Source: Metellina segmentata
Lineage: Eukaryota; Arthropoda; Arachnida; Araneae; Tetragnathidae
Direction of reading: 5' to 3'
Assembly (NCBI GenBank): GCA_947359465.1
Contig: OX375879.1
Coordinates: 121,102,557-121,166,556 of the forward strand
DNA: 64,000 nt
Every line of letters starts with the position of its first letter. Within the stretch, counting starts at the first letter, position 1. Below the pieces are notes generated by a model. The model searched no databases. It was not told the origin of the DNA and saw only the letters and a list, made by a program, of their open reading frames with translations. This document shows positions 51,855 to 63,269 of the stretch, piece after piece. Made by a program: the position numbers and the translations under genes.

Positions 51855-52514
51855 TTAACCCTCCAAGTGGACGAGATATCTCGTCCATCAAGAACTGACC
51901 CAGTTTGCAAATGACGAGATACCTAGTCATCAAGCTACTGTCCACCTTTTTCATGATGACGAGATCAAGATGGGGTCCGTTTTCTTCTGATGACGAGATA
52001 TCTCGTCTATCACGATCTGGTCAGTTTTTTTGACTACGAGTTATCTATCGCAATCGGGTCAGTTTTTCTGATAAGGAGATCGTCGGGATGGTAGAGCCAA
52101 AAGGTATAGTCCTCCTTTCTTGTCGTCATGGTTGATAATGACATTGAAACCAGGGCTCTGCAAGTGGATTAAGTAAAAAAATAAGAATATGCTTTTAGCT
52201 TCAAATGTTTCATTCTGGTGTTGCAGCAAAGGCATTTTCATTGGTTTTCAAAATGTTCCACCCTTCAATCCTCCAAAAGAAGTTTCGACGAGAAATCCCA
52301 TCTATTAAGGTTAAATCTCATCCACAAATATTTTGTTATTGACGAGATATCTCGTCAAGATATTGCCAATTTTCTTATGTCGACATCAAGATCTGCTCAA
52401 TATTTTTCTGATGGGGAGATATTCGTCTATCTAAGCGTGGCCAGTTTTTTTCTGTTGAATAGAGATGTCTTGACCAACAAGATACCGAGACGTCTTGTCG
52501 ACCAGGAGGGTTAA
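51855..52514. mobile_element. piggyBac-like MITE with palindrome arrays (copy 2), complete ends
   Basis: TTAA (51855-51858) then CCCTCCAAGTGGACGAGAT; the right end is the inverse of CCCTCCTGGTCGACAAGA followed by TTAA (52511-52514). TTAA duplications and CCCTCC ends point to piggyBac-type mobilisation. Inside are repeated GACGAGATATCTCGTC palindromes in a left and a right array around a central part shared with 41388-42131. No transposase. Confidence 0.8.
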
Positions 52515-52541
52515 ATATATGGTTCCATGACGGTTTCGAAA

Positions 52542-52571
52542 GACCCCCCCCTCCTTGCAGGTGGGGGGGTC
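52542..52571. repeat. GC-rich inverted repeat
   Basis: GACCCCCCC and GGGGGGGTC form a 9-bp stem around a 12-base loop, with further G-runs after it (GGGGAAGGGGG). Could form a hairpin or G-quadruplex. Function unknown. Confidence 0.6.
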
Positions 52572-54083
52572 ATTTAGAGGGGAAGGGGGTTAAGGGACAG
52601 ATATGTTCGTGATATTGCTGAATGGATACTGAAGTTATATACGAAAAAAGAGGTTATCTGTGTTTGCGAGATATTTATTAGCTTACTCCCTTTCAATAAA
52701 TGTGTTTTACTTTTATTCAGATAAAAAAGGTGTCAGTATAAGACAAAAGTACCAAAACATTTGTTTCTGATCTCACTTGATTCGCATCAGCCATTATTTG
52801 CCACTGCTAAATTTGCTCCTGGTAAATTTCTTTCGGGCACCAAATATGATTTTTCTACTTTTCTAAATGAATATTAATTTTCAAGCATTCCTCCTAAAAC
52901 TTAATGAATGACTGAACCCAGACATATCGTCCACCAAGAAGGTCATACGGTTCAGTCAAACTATCGTGTAATTGATAGATAGTAGACCCATTTAAGCGAA
53001 ACATTGATTACAAATACTCATCAACGAAATTAAAATAATTTTTTTGTGAAATGATATTGGACTCATGAGCAGTAAGACTAACCAAGTAACATGATACATC
53101 GTCGGTATCATTGAGCCAGAGGGAGATTGTCTTCTACTGTAGTCTGTTTTCTAAGTTTTTCTTCTATTTAAAATTAAAGTTTCTAAGTTAAAGTTTTTAT
53201 CTTTTAGTTGTGTATAACAATAACGCTTTGAAACACGAAAGTTTTGAATACAATTTTTTTGATTGCATAGAACTAGTATATATTAGTACTACATAGTACT
53301 CTAATACATACTTGGACTGGGGTGTAGGAGTGTTTGTTCTCGAATTACAAATAACCACCATCCATTCTCTCTCGTCGGCTTTTAAACAGGAGAGAACTGA
53401 AAAATATTTATTTTTTTCTGTTCGAAATTAAATTTTTGCTTTGAAATAAAATATATTAAAATCAGTAACATTTTGTTCGTGTTACATATCTATTTAACAG
53501 ATTACAATTGTCTCCATGTTTCTCGTCATCATAAAAAATAAAGAATTTAGGGTCTAAAAAAATATTTAATGGTCAACTGCTTTAAGCTTATCTAAGCTAG
53601 AAATGGGCATCTGCTAAGACGTTACTTTGAAGATCCTTTTTATGTGACATTATCTAGTTAATAAACAGTTCCGGTTTTCTTTTAAATTTTATTCCATAAT
53701 TAAAAACGCGAATTGAGTTTGAAACCGATTTCCAAATATTTGAAATAAAATCGCTGCTATTTCTGCGAAATCAAAATGTTTGTAAACACAATCTAAGGCG
53801 CAGTCAAATAGTTTAAGACAGGGGGCGCTCCATGGTCTCAAGGAATAGAAAATAGTTTGCATCTGGAATCGGACAACGTTTATTGCAATGTGGTAAAGCA
53901 GACGTTTCAATCTTTTTGTTACGATATAGTAAAGGTTTGTCTTCTAAAGCTTTTTTTTTTTAATATTTAAAATTTTTTCTTTCATAAAAGACGAATTTTA
54001 GTGCAAAGACCGGATTGAGACTAAATATATGAATCATGAGAAAGTTTCACAGTTCGCTAGAAAATTTTAATAAGTACGTACTA
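52572..54083. other. AT-rich unique sequence, no gene seen
   Basis: The 73-codon antisense frame at 53689-53910 has no recognised domain. No repeats shared with the rest of the window were found. Confidence 0.4.
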
Positions 54084-54091
54084 CCTAAACG

Positions 54092-55730
54092 CAGTGGCGG
54101 ATCAAGTCAAGTGGGGGCCCCAAGCGGTAAAATTTTCGGGGCCCCCAAACTGAAGTTGAAATAAAATGTTTCATAAAAACTCATTACGTAATTAAAAAAA
54201 AGAAAAGTAATCAAAAATTTAATACCATGTTGTAACACATTAAATAAATTTATTAAAAAAAAAAGCATCTTCTTTGTATGAATTGCCGTTATGTTTCTTT
54301 TCTTGTAAATTCGTCAATTCATTTGAAAGTGTCAATTCGGTTTAAGATTTCTTGCTCTATATACAGAATGGCCATATTAATTCATCTTTCTACTGCCATA
54401 GGACTCCTTAAATAATTTTTGCACGAATTAAAACAGAAATCGATCTTTCTCCTGACGAATTAGATAAGGAAATTGATAAGAACAATTTTTAATAATATTT
54501 CAACATTCGGAAATGTGCAAGTCACTTCTTCGGCGACTCGATAGATGTCTGGTGTGGTTTTTATGGTGCCCTCGTATTTTTTTAGAAACATTAAAAATTG
54601 GTCAAATTCGTCTTCAAAAGTAAACATCAATGTCATTTTTGTAAATATCCTTCAACCTTTTTATAGTGTTCTCCTTTTTCATCTGTTGATAAATCCCAAT
54701 TAACAAATGCCGACCAACCGGTCTGGTGGTTAAGGTGTTAGCCTCTAGATCGGAAGGTGCCTGGTTCGAATCCGGGTCAGTGCATAGATGTTTGTAAGCG
54801 TATGATGTAGAGGCGGCCGAAAATCCTCACGTTGAGTTGGTGTGGAAGTTTGGAGAATGGGGTGCCTGCTCAGGTGTTAACTCGTCATCTGACCGTGGTT
54901 CAAAGTTATAAAGATCCGACAGTATCTTTCCCTTAGGTGATTGATCCCGGACCGTCGTCAATAGCTCGTTGTCTTGCTCTAGTACGACGTTAATTAAAAT
55001 TACCATTACCTACCATTACCCAACCAAAAATATTCGAAAAGGCTCCACAACAACTTCATACGTCTGAGTTTTTTAAGATAATTCTGCCTTGGCGTTATCA
55101 CATGTGACACACTCACACATAAAATGAATTGACTATGGAATATTTTCATATTGTAAATTCATGTTCGACTTCTTTGTTTTCATTAAAAAACATCTGAGAG
55201 TTTGTTCAACTTTGACATTAAATGACAGCCCTGATAAATCAGTTGCCTCTTTTCAACTTCTCTGAAGATATTGATAAAATTTTTTAATGACTTCAGTAGG
55301 ATAGATCCTTTCAATAGTTCGAATTCCACTCATTGCAGTGATTTACTAGTAGCATTTATTCCTTGTAACATAGTATTCAAAATAACTGTCATTATGGCGG
55401 TTTCATATTTGTCTATTTTCTTAAGAAGACTAAGAAGATTTTCTTAAGACACAATGGTAACTTTTTTTTTCTCCTTCTGAATTACAAATTTCATTTAAAG
55501 ACTCTTTTATATGGGGGAAACCAAGTTTTATAGCTAACACAGCAACTGCTACTGTTGACCACCTTGTATTAAGAACTATTTTTACTGCACTTAAAGACGC
55601 AGATTGTTAAGACGCTGTCACAACTTTCATCGAACCCTAACGATAAGACATTTTAAGACCTCGGGGCCCCCTTTCGTATTCCGGGGCCCTTCGTGGCCGC
55701 TTAGTCTGCTTACAGCTTAATCCGCCACTG
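54092..55730 (-). mobile_element. hAT element (ZMYM1-like transposase), internally deleted, with nested SINE-A
   Basis: The left end CAGTGGCGGATCAAGTCAAG and right end (inward) CAGTGGCGGATTAAGCTGTA are inverted repeats. CCTAAACG (54084-54091) and CCTTAGCG (55731-55738) match at 6 of 8. On the minus strand, VLNTRWSTVAVAVLAIKLGF, LLKKIDKYETAIMTVILNTM and LQGINATSKSLQ come first. Then near the left end LSNSSGERSISVLIRA and KNYLRSPMAVER with INMAILYIEQEILNRIDTF. The latter is the ZMYM1-type dimerisation region. Stops and frame changes throughout. Confidence 0.8.
54709..55020 (+). repeat. SINE-A nested in hAT
   Basis: GCCGACCAACCGGTCTGGTG to ACCATTACCTACCATTACCC. A deletion removes the GCTGGTGCAC segment. 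Older subfamily head. Confidence 0.8.
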
Positions 55731-55738
55731 CCTTAGCG

Positions 55739-56268
55739 TTAGCCTTTTTTTTTTTTCAAAATAAAATGCCTGCCACACAAATATTTTCTTTGATAAATAT
55801 CTAATCACGTTTTTTGAGATATTAATATAATGCTTGAACCACACATCTAGACGAATAACATTAAGATCAAGAGCATAACTCGGAAAAGATGTCTACTATG
55901 TATATATAGTCCACCAATATTAATTAAAATCATAGCTATTGATCAGTCTGAATATTATTAATATTAGTATTAAAACGAATAAAAATAGGAGTTAAACAAT
56001 AAAAACAAATGTTAAACAGAAATTAAATAAAAATTTGATTTAAAAAAGGGTTTTGTTGTTTTTTTAATGCTCAGTATTTAGTTTTAATTATGAGTATTGG
56101 AGTGATTTATAATTAGATTGTGAATTGTGTTTCGCGCCTATTGGCACTGATATTAGATTATTTTACTCTTCCACAACAGTCCCCCATGCATTTTTAAAAG
56201 TATTATATTAAGAAAATTTAGAATTTAGTTTGTATCGAAAATGCGATTAGCTGTTTGTTGAAGATAAA
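55739..56268. other. AT-rich unique sequence, no gene seen
   Basis: No recognised features. Confidence 0.35.
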
Positions 56269-56534
56269 TTCTGTGCTCATATGGCAAAATGTTATAAGTC
56301 ACTTTTCCCAAAAAATTGAGAAAATCCCATTCTGGAGTTTGGTTTGCTAATCTTTAGAAGGTAGCAAAATGTCGTAAGTTTTTTTTCTTTCAGTTTATGA
56401 GAAAACAAATGTGGAAAAAAATGTTATAAATCAAAACCCACAGAACCATATGTTGAATCTTGAATCTTTAAATTACTGTCACTAAAAATTAAAAAAAAAA
56501 AATACTTATAACATTTTGCCATCTGAGCACATAA
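56269..56534. mobile_element. small MITE or inverted repeat element, 266 bp
   Basis: The left arm TTCTGTGCTCATATGGCAAA-ATGTTATAAGT and the right arm, inverted, TTATGTGCTCAGATGGCAAA-ATGTTATAAGT match over about 31 bp with two or three differences. No coding and no clear target duplication, so the class is unknown. Confidence 0.7.
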
Positions 56535-56701
56535 TTCAAGGTAGTAAGAAAATGGTCAGAAATCAGAAGTTATCCAAGAAGTTAAAAATAAATAAACATA
56601 TAAGTTTTTTTCTTTAACAATAATAGTCGTATCTTTTATTTTAATTACTTAATACCCCTTCAAATTGTTATGACCTCAAGCAGTCGATTCCCGTTCAAGC
56701 T

Positions 56702-57015
56702 GTGCCGCTGTGGCCCGCTCAGAGGAGTAACGGACTAGCAGCCGGAGGGTTGCGAATTCGAACCCAACAAACACCGTCCTATACAAAAGGGGATGGTGCA
56801 CGTTAAATCTATCGTGCCCTCAAATATTCGCACGATGGCGTGGTGTGGAAGTTTGAAAAGTGGGGTGCCATCTCACGTGTTGCCTCGTCATCTGACTGCG
56901 GTTCAAAATTACGTGGTGTCCTCGGATTTTTCCCTGAGGGGATCGATCTCGGACCGTCGTCAATAGCCCGTTGTGTTGCTCAAGTACGATGTTAAATAAA
57001 ATAACTACCTACCCA
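56702..57015 (+). repeat. SINE-B, full length with 13-bp target duplication
   Basis: Flanked by TCCCGTTCAAGCT (56689-56701, 57016-57028). Head GCTGTGGCCCGCTCAGAGGA, body complete, tail AATAACTACCTACCCA. Best complete reference for SINE-B here. Confidence 0.9.
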
Positions 57016-57028
57016 TCCCGTTCAAGCT

Positions 57029-57282
57029 CTCATATGGCTAACACTGAACGTAGGTCAAGACTCCAAATCCGATTAATATCATTTAATATTTTCTTAATAA
57101 TTTCCAATAACTTTCCCTAAGTAACGTATTGTATGGAAACAGGAAATCAATCTTTAAGTAATGCCGTAAAACCTCAAATCAAACAACCATTAAGTAATGA
57201 CTATTTTAACTCTATGGGCTTGTATCGACCAGATATCTCTTCAGTACCAACACTGACGAGATCTGGTAAGCAAGTATTTTTC
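57029..57282. other. unique sequence
   Basis: Nothing recognised. Confidence 0.3.
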
Positions 57283-57510
57283 AATCCCCGAAGGGAATGA
57301 TCCGAGGACAACACCACGTCATTTTCAACCAAGGTCAGATAACGAGGCAACACATAAACTAGCACTCTACGCTCCAAAGTTCCACACCAACCCAACGTGG
57401 GGACTTTCGGTCATTTAACACCATACGCTTCCAAACATTCATGCACTGACCCGGATTCGAACCAGGAACCTTCCGATCTAGAGGTTAACACCTTAACCGG
57501 TTGGTTGGCG
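57283..57510 (-). repeat. SINE-A, older, tail missing, antisense
   Basis: From CCCCGAAGGGAATGATCCGA to TTAACCGGTTGGTTGGCGC, with a deletion of the GTGCACCAGCC segment. Confidence 0.7.
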
Positions 57511-57514
57511 CTAA

Positions 57515-57880
57515 ATTGGTCAAATCTTGATGGACGAGATACCTCGTCGAAAGCACTTGTAGCGTTAAACGTTCACGGTAGAGGCTTTTTCGACTTCATT
57601 TTTTCGACAAAACACTTCACAAAAGGAGCAAATGGAAAAAGATTAAATATTCACAAAAAAATGTTGATCGGATCTTTTTCTAATTCACTTCGTTAACCAT
57701 TCCATGTGATCTTGACGATAGAACTCGCCCATAAGCATCCGTCGAATTGGTCTATTGACGACATACCTCATCATTGAGATAAATTGGATATTTTATGATG
57801 ACGAGATGAAGATCTGGTCAGCTTCCAATGACGAGTCTTCGCTTCGTCTGCTTTGCTAAAATCGAAATAACTCGTCGAAA
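57515..57880. repeat. piggyBac-like MITE remnant
   Basis: TTGATGGACGAGATACCTCG near 57530, then ACGACATACCTCATCATTGA and GATGACGAGATGAAGATCTG at 57757-57825. These units match the arrays at 41388 and 51855. No intact termini. Confidence 0.55.
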
Positions 57881-58028
57881 TAAACTCCAGGATGTGAACA
57901 GACAACTATAAACTGGTGAACAAAACAAGCATTTTAAGGTATCCAAACACGTTAAAAACATCCTTTTTGAGCAAAAATTCCAAAAACGTTTTTGATCTTA
58001 TTTGATATGTATTTGACTTTCCAAAATA

Positions 58029-58874
58029 TCTATATATATAAAACACTAACGTACGTGGACCCGAAATCGACGTTATTTGTGTACCGTCGAATGGCAACAA
58101 TCAACGTAAATAAAATAACCCAGATATTTTGAATTCTTGCTGTTTTCAAATAGCCGAGGTCAATTTCTATGCAAAGTAAGGAATTAAATTGTAAAAATTT
58201 ATGTTTGAACTGACTTCTTATTTCTTCCTTTGATGTAAAAGTAATTTAAACGTAATTTTGCTACCCGGTATCTGGCCACTTCAGAATTAATGTTTGCTTT
58301 TTTAATTTGATTAAGAATTCCGTGTTTGCGTATTTGAGTTGACTGCGAGATGTTGTGGACATATTTGAGGATTCCCAAGTATTATAAATATGTATTTTTT
58401 TTTTGTTAATAAATCATTATTGTCTTTGTCAAAATCGTTGAAAAGTCTTTTGTCGCATTATTCTATTTCACAATATATTCAGGAAATCGAAATTCAACAC
58501 GTTTGAATAGATACGTACGTATTTTTTTTCTTCGGAATTTTGCATTTTTTCAAGGATTGGAATTTTATTTTTGTTTGCATTATGTGTTCTGGTATATTAC
58601 CTATTGTAGAAATATTATTTAGGAGTTAGATTTTAATGATATGTCTATTTCCTGCAAACTATCACTAGACATGTATAATTTTGTAGCGGTATATGTATAT
58701 TTCGACCCACTTTCCTTAAATATTTGATTGAATACGCTCGCAATGATTTGAAGAATTGTTTCATAAAAATAAATAAAATATACAAATCAAAACATGCTTG
58801 ATTACGGTGCGTAAAAAAGTTTTAAAAAAGCACTATTACACACCGCCGAGCGCTAGCCGGCGCAGCCCGGCTAG
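58029..58874 (+). mobile_element. non-autonomous Helitron, 846 bp
   Basis: The 5' end A|TCTATATATATAAAACACT and a 3' terminal GC-rich hairpin (AGCCGGCGCAGCCCGGCT) ending in CTAG|T meet all three Helitron criteria. There is no target duplication and no Rep/helicase coding. Different subfamily from the 46762 copy. Confidence 0.85.
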
Positions 58875-59069
58875 TATTTCATATTTCTCTAAGTTAACTA
58901 GCTGTAGAGGTATTAAGATTTTAATAAATGCGGGAAAACCAGTAGTAGGCATGGAAAACACCGGAAATGGCTGTTAATAAGACCAAAAATCTGTCAAAAT
59001 TTAAATTTAAAATTTGCTTTATTTTATAAATATAATTTTAGAAAGTTTTCTCAAATGTTTAAATGGTTA

Positions 59070-59745
59070 CTCTCTTGGAAATAGTGTGAACATTTTTAAA
59101 TAGAAGTGAATAGCAAAATTGTTTACACAAACAGTAGAAGCAAGAGAGAGAAAACGAAACACTTCAAACTATTTTTTAAATTAATTTTTATGTATTACTT
59201 CCTCACTTCAACTGTTACAAAACAAAAAGTTATGGATGGATTCTCTTAAAACTTTGAGAACTTGTTCTTTATATTATTGTTTAGGGAATGAACTGGAAAA
59301 TAATTATGCTGAGTTTAAAAGTTCTTAAATGATGGTCATTTATTTAAGAAATAGGACTGTGAAATTATCAAAAATCTTAAATTCATTCTTCGATAGGTTG
59401 TAAAATTTTTGTTTATTTAAATATCCTTTTGATGCTAGTTCATTTCCCAGAAAAATGCATGTAGTTTATTTGGGTAGCATTATTTTCATATGGGTTGAAT
59501 AGATTTTCATGTAGCACATTCGAATATTTGGACAAATTCCTTTAAAATTTTATAAAAAAATTATAATTTTTACAAAATTATTTATAAGTATTACATATAT
59601 TAAAATATTAAAACTATATTTTAAATATTTATCGCCAATGATATTTTTCAATAACACTAAACATAAAAGTATCATTAAAATGTTTTTATACCACATTTAA
59701 AAAAAAAAGGGTCTCGAACATGTTCGTAACATCTTAAGGGTAAGA
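59070..59745 (+). repeat. dispersed repeat R2 (copy 2, uninterrupted)
   Basis: Matches 44399-44501 joined to 45381-45920. Contains AGAGAAAACGAAACACTTC where the Mutator-like element sits in the other copy, so it represents the empty site. Confidence 0.8.
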
Positions 59746-60314
59746 AATAACGGGATTTCTGACCCACATAGGAAACACGAAACATGTTTAATTTTTCCAC
59801 TTAATCAGTACGTCTTGTAAAATCTTCAAGCAGTTTGAAAGAGACGCACTAACAAAAGCATCGAACAATGACGAAACCTTTGACTTGTCTGCAGGTGTAT
59901 TTCCACTCGATCTGCTTGGAGAGGCAAATCGGGAATAACACTTTCCCACGGCCAGTGGTCAGCGCTTTTCGCTTGACCTTCTTTCTCCGCTACTTTCTCC
60001 TTCTCACCCGTTTTCCTCTTTCCGTGAACTTTACCCGAGGGCACGTTGCAACAATGAAACATCGTGATCCCGAAGGAATAGATTCGGGTTGAGTTGGAGA
60101 GGTGTTGCCATGCATCTTACTCTCTTATCTGCCGTGGACGAGAGAGCTTGATTAAGTGCCTCTCAAAGGATGATGCGGTTAGAAACAAGGGAGGAGGGAG
60201 TTGAATCAACGTCGTACCGACCACACGGGCGGGCATCCTGGAGTCGCGGCCTCTATGTTTACCAAAGGCAGTAAACCTCATAGGAAATATCAATTTTCCC
60301 TTTGTAGAGTAGAG
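59746..60314. other. unique sequence with overlapping frames on both strands
   Basis: Frames of 74 codons (plus, 59868-60092) and 78 codons (minus, 60062-59826, Lys/Glu-rich start) overlap. No domain recognised and neither is supported as a gene. Confidence 0.3.
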
Positions 60315-60635
60315 AGGGTTAGGTACTTCAATTTACATAGCACTATGGTAACACAAAAGGCTATTCGCGACGTTTCTTGATCAATCCCGAAGGCAAATCT
60401 ACGAGGGCAACACCTCGTCGCTTTGAATCGTGGTCAGACAACACCTATTCTGGCACTCAACTGTCCAAACTTCCACACCTCTCCAACATGCGGATATTCG
60501 AGGCCCCGACAGATTTAACGTGAACCAGCCTCCCCTAACACGGCAGTCTTTAAACGGATCTAGTTTCAAACTCGCAATCTTCAGGTGGGTACTCCTTTAC
60601 TCTTCCAAACGGTCTATCGCAGCCCAAAAACTTGT
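60315..60635 (-). repeat. SINE-B, antisense
   Basis: TTAGGTACTTCAATTTACAT to CTTCCAAACGGTCTATCGC. Full span but diverged. Confidence 0.65.
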
Positions 60636-60770
60636 ATGCAAGCATCACATGCTAACATTTTTTTTATCAACATGACGAGAAGTTTCTTTGGCTGACTAGA
60701 TGAACATCCAAGGAAAGAAGAATCGAATGAAAAAGTGGTTCCAATCCACTCCAAATAATTTTATCAACAA

Positions 60771-61000
60771 CTAGCTGACCCGGCGCGTTTCTCGGGTTTC
60801 AAATATGACCGCGACATTTCCCTGTGTTAACTCAAACACAAACCCTGTAGAACGTGTTTCCTTGTCCATGTCCATTTATTGCAGGAAAACAAACTTTAGA
60901 TTTTAAAATTGGGGCTTTGAGAGGCACTCTTAGGACTACCTGTGTGCCAATTTTCACGGCCATGGGTTTGAAGACAAATGAAACAATCTCTTTTCCGCAG
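60771..61000 (-). mobile_element. Helitron 3' part, antisense
   Basis: A|CTAGCTGACCCGGCGCG at the left is a Helitron 3' end on the minus strand. It then follows the 50579-51232 element closely (CCCTGTAGAACGTGTTTCC, GGACTACCTGTGTGCC) to CAGTGTTCT, where it changes into Tc1 sequence. Confidence 0.7.
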
Positions 61001-61256
61001 TGTTCTGATACCACTGCTTGACAGAAGCTGCAACATGACACGGAGCGTTGTAGTCCTGGAAATTACATTCGTCCATTCCATAAAAATGCCAGAGCGTAGG
61101 AAGAACCTGATTGCCCAAAATTTCCAGGTAGACGTCGACGTTCAATTGATATGGAACAACATGCAATGGTCCCAGGACATACCTCGAATAAAAACCCCAA
61201 ACAAGTAGTCCGATTTTATGCAAATCAACTGGCGTCCGGTCCATTATTGTAGGGCA
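60998..61256 (-). mobile_element. Tc1-type MITE part fused to Helitron
   Basis: On the minus strand: MDRTPVDLHKIGLLVWGF, QLNVDVYLEILGNQVLPTLW and FYGMDECNFQDYNAPCHVAA with SVKQWYQN. The right inverted repeat GGTCCATTATTGTAGGG is present, and the left half with the catalytic Glu is absent. Confidence 0.75.
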
Positions 61257-61277
61257 TATATATATATATATATATAT
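61256..61277. repeat. (TA)n microsatellite
   Basis: About eleven TA units directly after the Tc1 terminal repeat, possibly grown from its TA target site. Confidence 0.8.
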
Positions 61278-61866
61278 TTCTCCATTTCACAAGATCTTAA
61301 GAATAACTATAGTTCTTGCAATATCTCGGTATTTCTATTTTATACATTGTAGGTGTACACTTTGTTTATCTGACAGTAATTCCAGTATGAAAATTTGATC
61401 GAGTTTCCTTAATTAGCCACTATGTCATCGATATCCGAAGACTTGGAAGAAATGCTGAACATAAAACAATGGTTTTATTTGAATATTAATATACTAAACC
61501 AATAACTTAAATTAGTAGTTTCAGACTATAAGTACCAAACATTTCTTTTTCTTTAGACGTAATTCAAAGCTACCACTTTATCTTTCTGATTCCATCTGTC
61601 CTTGCGATATAACTCCCTTTCAATCATGAAGGAGCATTGGTTTTCCCTGAATTGAAGTTGGATAGCATATAATTTACGTACTATAAAGTTGAATGTATTT
61701 TTACAGAATCAATGCTATTGCAGTATCCCCTTAAAATTGTTTTCGTTGCGCATCCCTCGGTGGTTTCGTGGCTTAGGCTGAAAATTATCTCCACTTGTTT
61801 GGGAATGTTGGCCCTCTGCACTGTAGGGTCCCAAATGTTATAGTCTACACAATAATAATGGCTTTT
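61278..61866. other. unique sequence, no gene seen
   Basis: AT-rich, no recognised frame. Confidence 0.35.
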
Positions 61867-61874
61867 GTCTAAAT

Positions 61875-63261
61875 CAGTGGTTCTTAACCTTTTGAGTGAT
61901 CGGTACCTTGAATCAAAAAATAAATTCTCGCACTTCCTTGAAAAATGTCCTTTTTTATTTAGGAAATTACATCTAATGCAAGATTATTTATTGATAAATA
62001 AACACATACATTTGCATATACATGCAAACACTATCTACATTTTTAATGACTACGTCTGGACGCGCTGACCAAAATTCGATCCACCCACAATAGTTATTTT
62101 GAAAAGTATAAGTTCGGGTCCAGATCAATCCTTTTGAATCAAACTATTCACGTTTAATCTGTCTTAAACTATAAATATTTACCAAGCTTTCTGTACAGAA
62201 AATGGTATGTTCACATTTTTAGCGGAACAGTAGTACGAGCTCATTCTAAACGGAATAGGATCACGAACGTCTTGTTCGTGCACGAGGCTCGTAAGGTAGC
62301 GCGCAAATGATACTACTGATATCAAAAGTGGGATAGCAGCATAGCCGTCAACACTACAAGAGTTGGGTAGTGACGCGTAGAAAGCACTACAAAATACACC
62401 AACATCGTTGTTGTGTTTTGTTAACTAGGAAAAATGGCCCGTCACATACGACGGGTGCATAAAAAAATTTATTTATTTTGCTCAAATTTCATATTTTTTT
62501 AAACTTGACGGTGCGTGATCACTGGATATTTTTAGCATTTTTTCACCCCTATCTGTCAACTTTTATTGATCACTGGCTACATATAAACACTTTTTCACCA
62601 CTATCTGTCAACCTCCCTTGCTTTCGCATTTTGTTGTTTTTTGAACAATACTGGTGAAACAATGTTATTGGAAAACTAAATTTTTGATAAACACTTGTAA
62701 AAGAATGAGCTGCGCACGGCAATCGTTTTATACTCCACACAGGTAACAGGTAGGTGGTGGCAAATGGTAAGAGTGTGCAATACTGCTTTTGCCAGCAATG
62801 GATAAGGTTCTAACTGTGTACACCAGATTGTTCCAAGTCCAGTTTTTCAAATTCCATTTGAATACTTGCATTGGCTCTTATTTCAATAAGATCGTTTTTT
62901 ATTAATTCGCTGTGGTCCATCGAATCTGGGTCAAATAGAAATAGATCCAGTATTCATATATGATCTTTGCTAATATTTCCAATTGTAAACTATCCATGAA
63001 ATGATTCAATCAATTGTTGGAGATGCATTGCCAATTTCAGATATATAATTATTTCCTCATTTTCCTAAACGATTGAATCAAGCAAAGAAAAGTTTGCAAA
63101 ATTCCTATTTTAAACTCGACGTTTCAACGAAATTTTTAGTTTTGAAATAAATGAAGATAATTTTACGCACTAGATGTGCTATGTTCTCGCCAAATTCTTA
63201 CACCTCTGGGAATGTTTTCTCGCAACCCCAGGGTGCACACACCGCAGGTTAAAAACCACTG
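61875..63261 (-). mobile_element. hAT element, 1387 bp, with transposase C-terminal remnants
   Basis: The left end CAGTGGTTCTTAACCTTTTG and right end (inward) CAGTGGTTTTTAACCTGCGG are inverted repeats, with the exact 8-bp duplication GTCTAAAT (61867-61874, 63262-63269). On the minus strand near 63080-62730, EEIIIYLKLAMHLQQLIESF and DPDSMDHSELIKNDLIEIRA are followed by a decayed LPF-ATTYL-like dimerisation region, as in SCAND3/ZBED-type hAT transposases. Upstream catalytic parts are gone. Confidence 0.85.
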
Positions 63262-63269
63262 GTCTAAAT

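Noticed and set aside
59826..60092. Overlapping frames of 74 and 78 codons
   Set aside because: Mutually overlapping on opposite strands without recognised domains.
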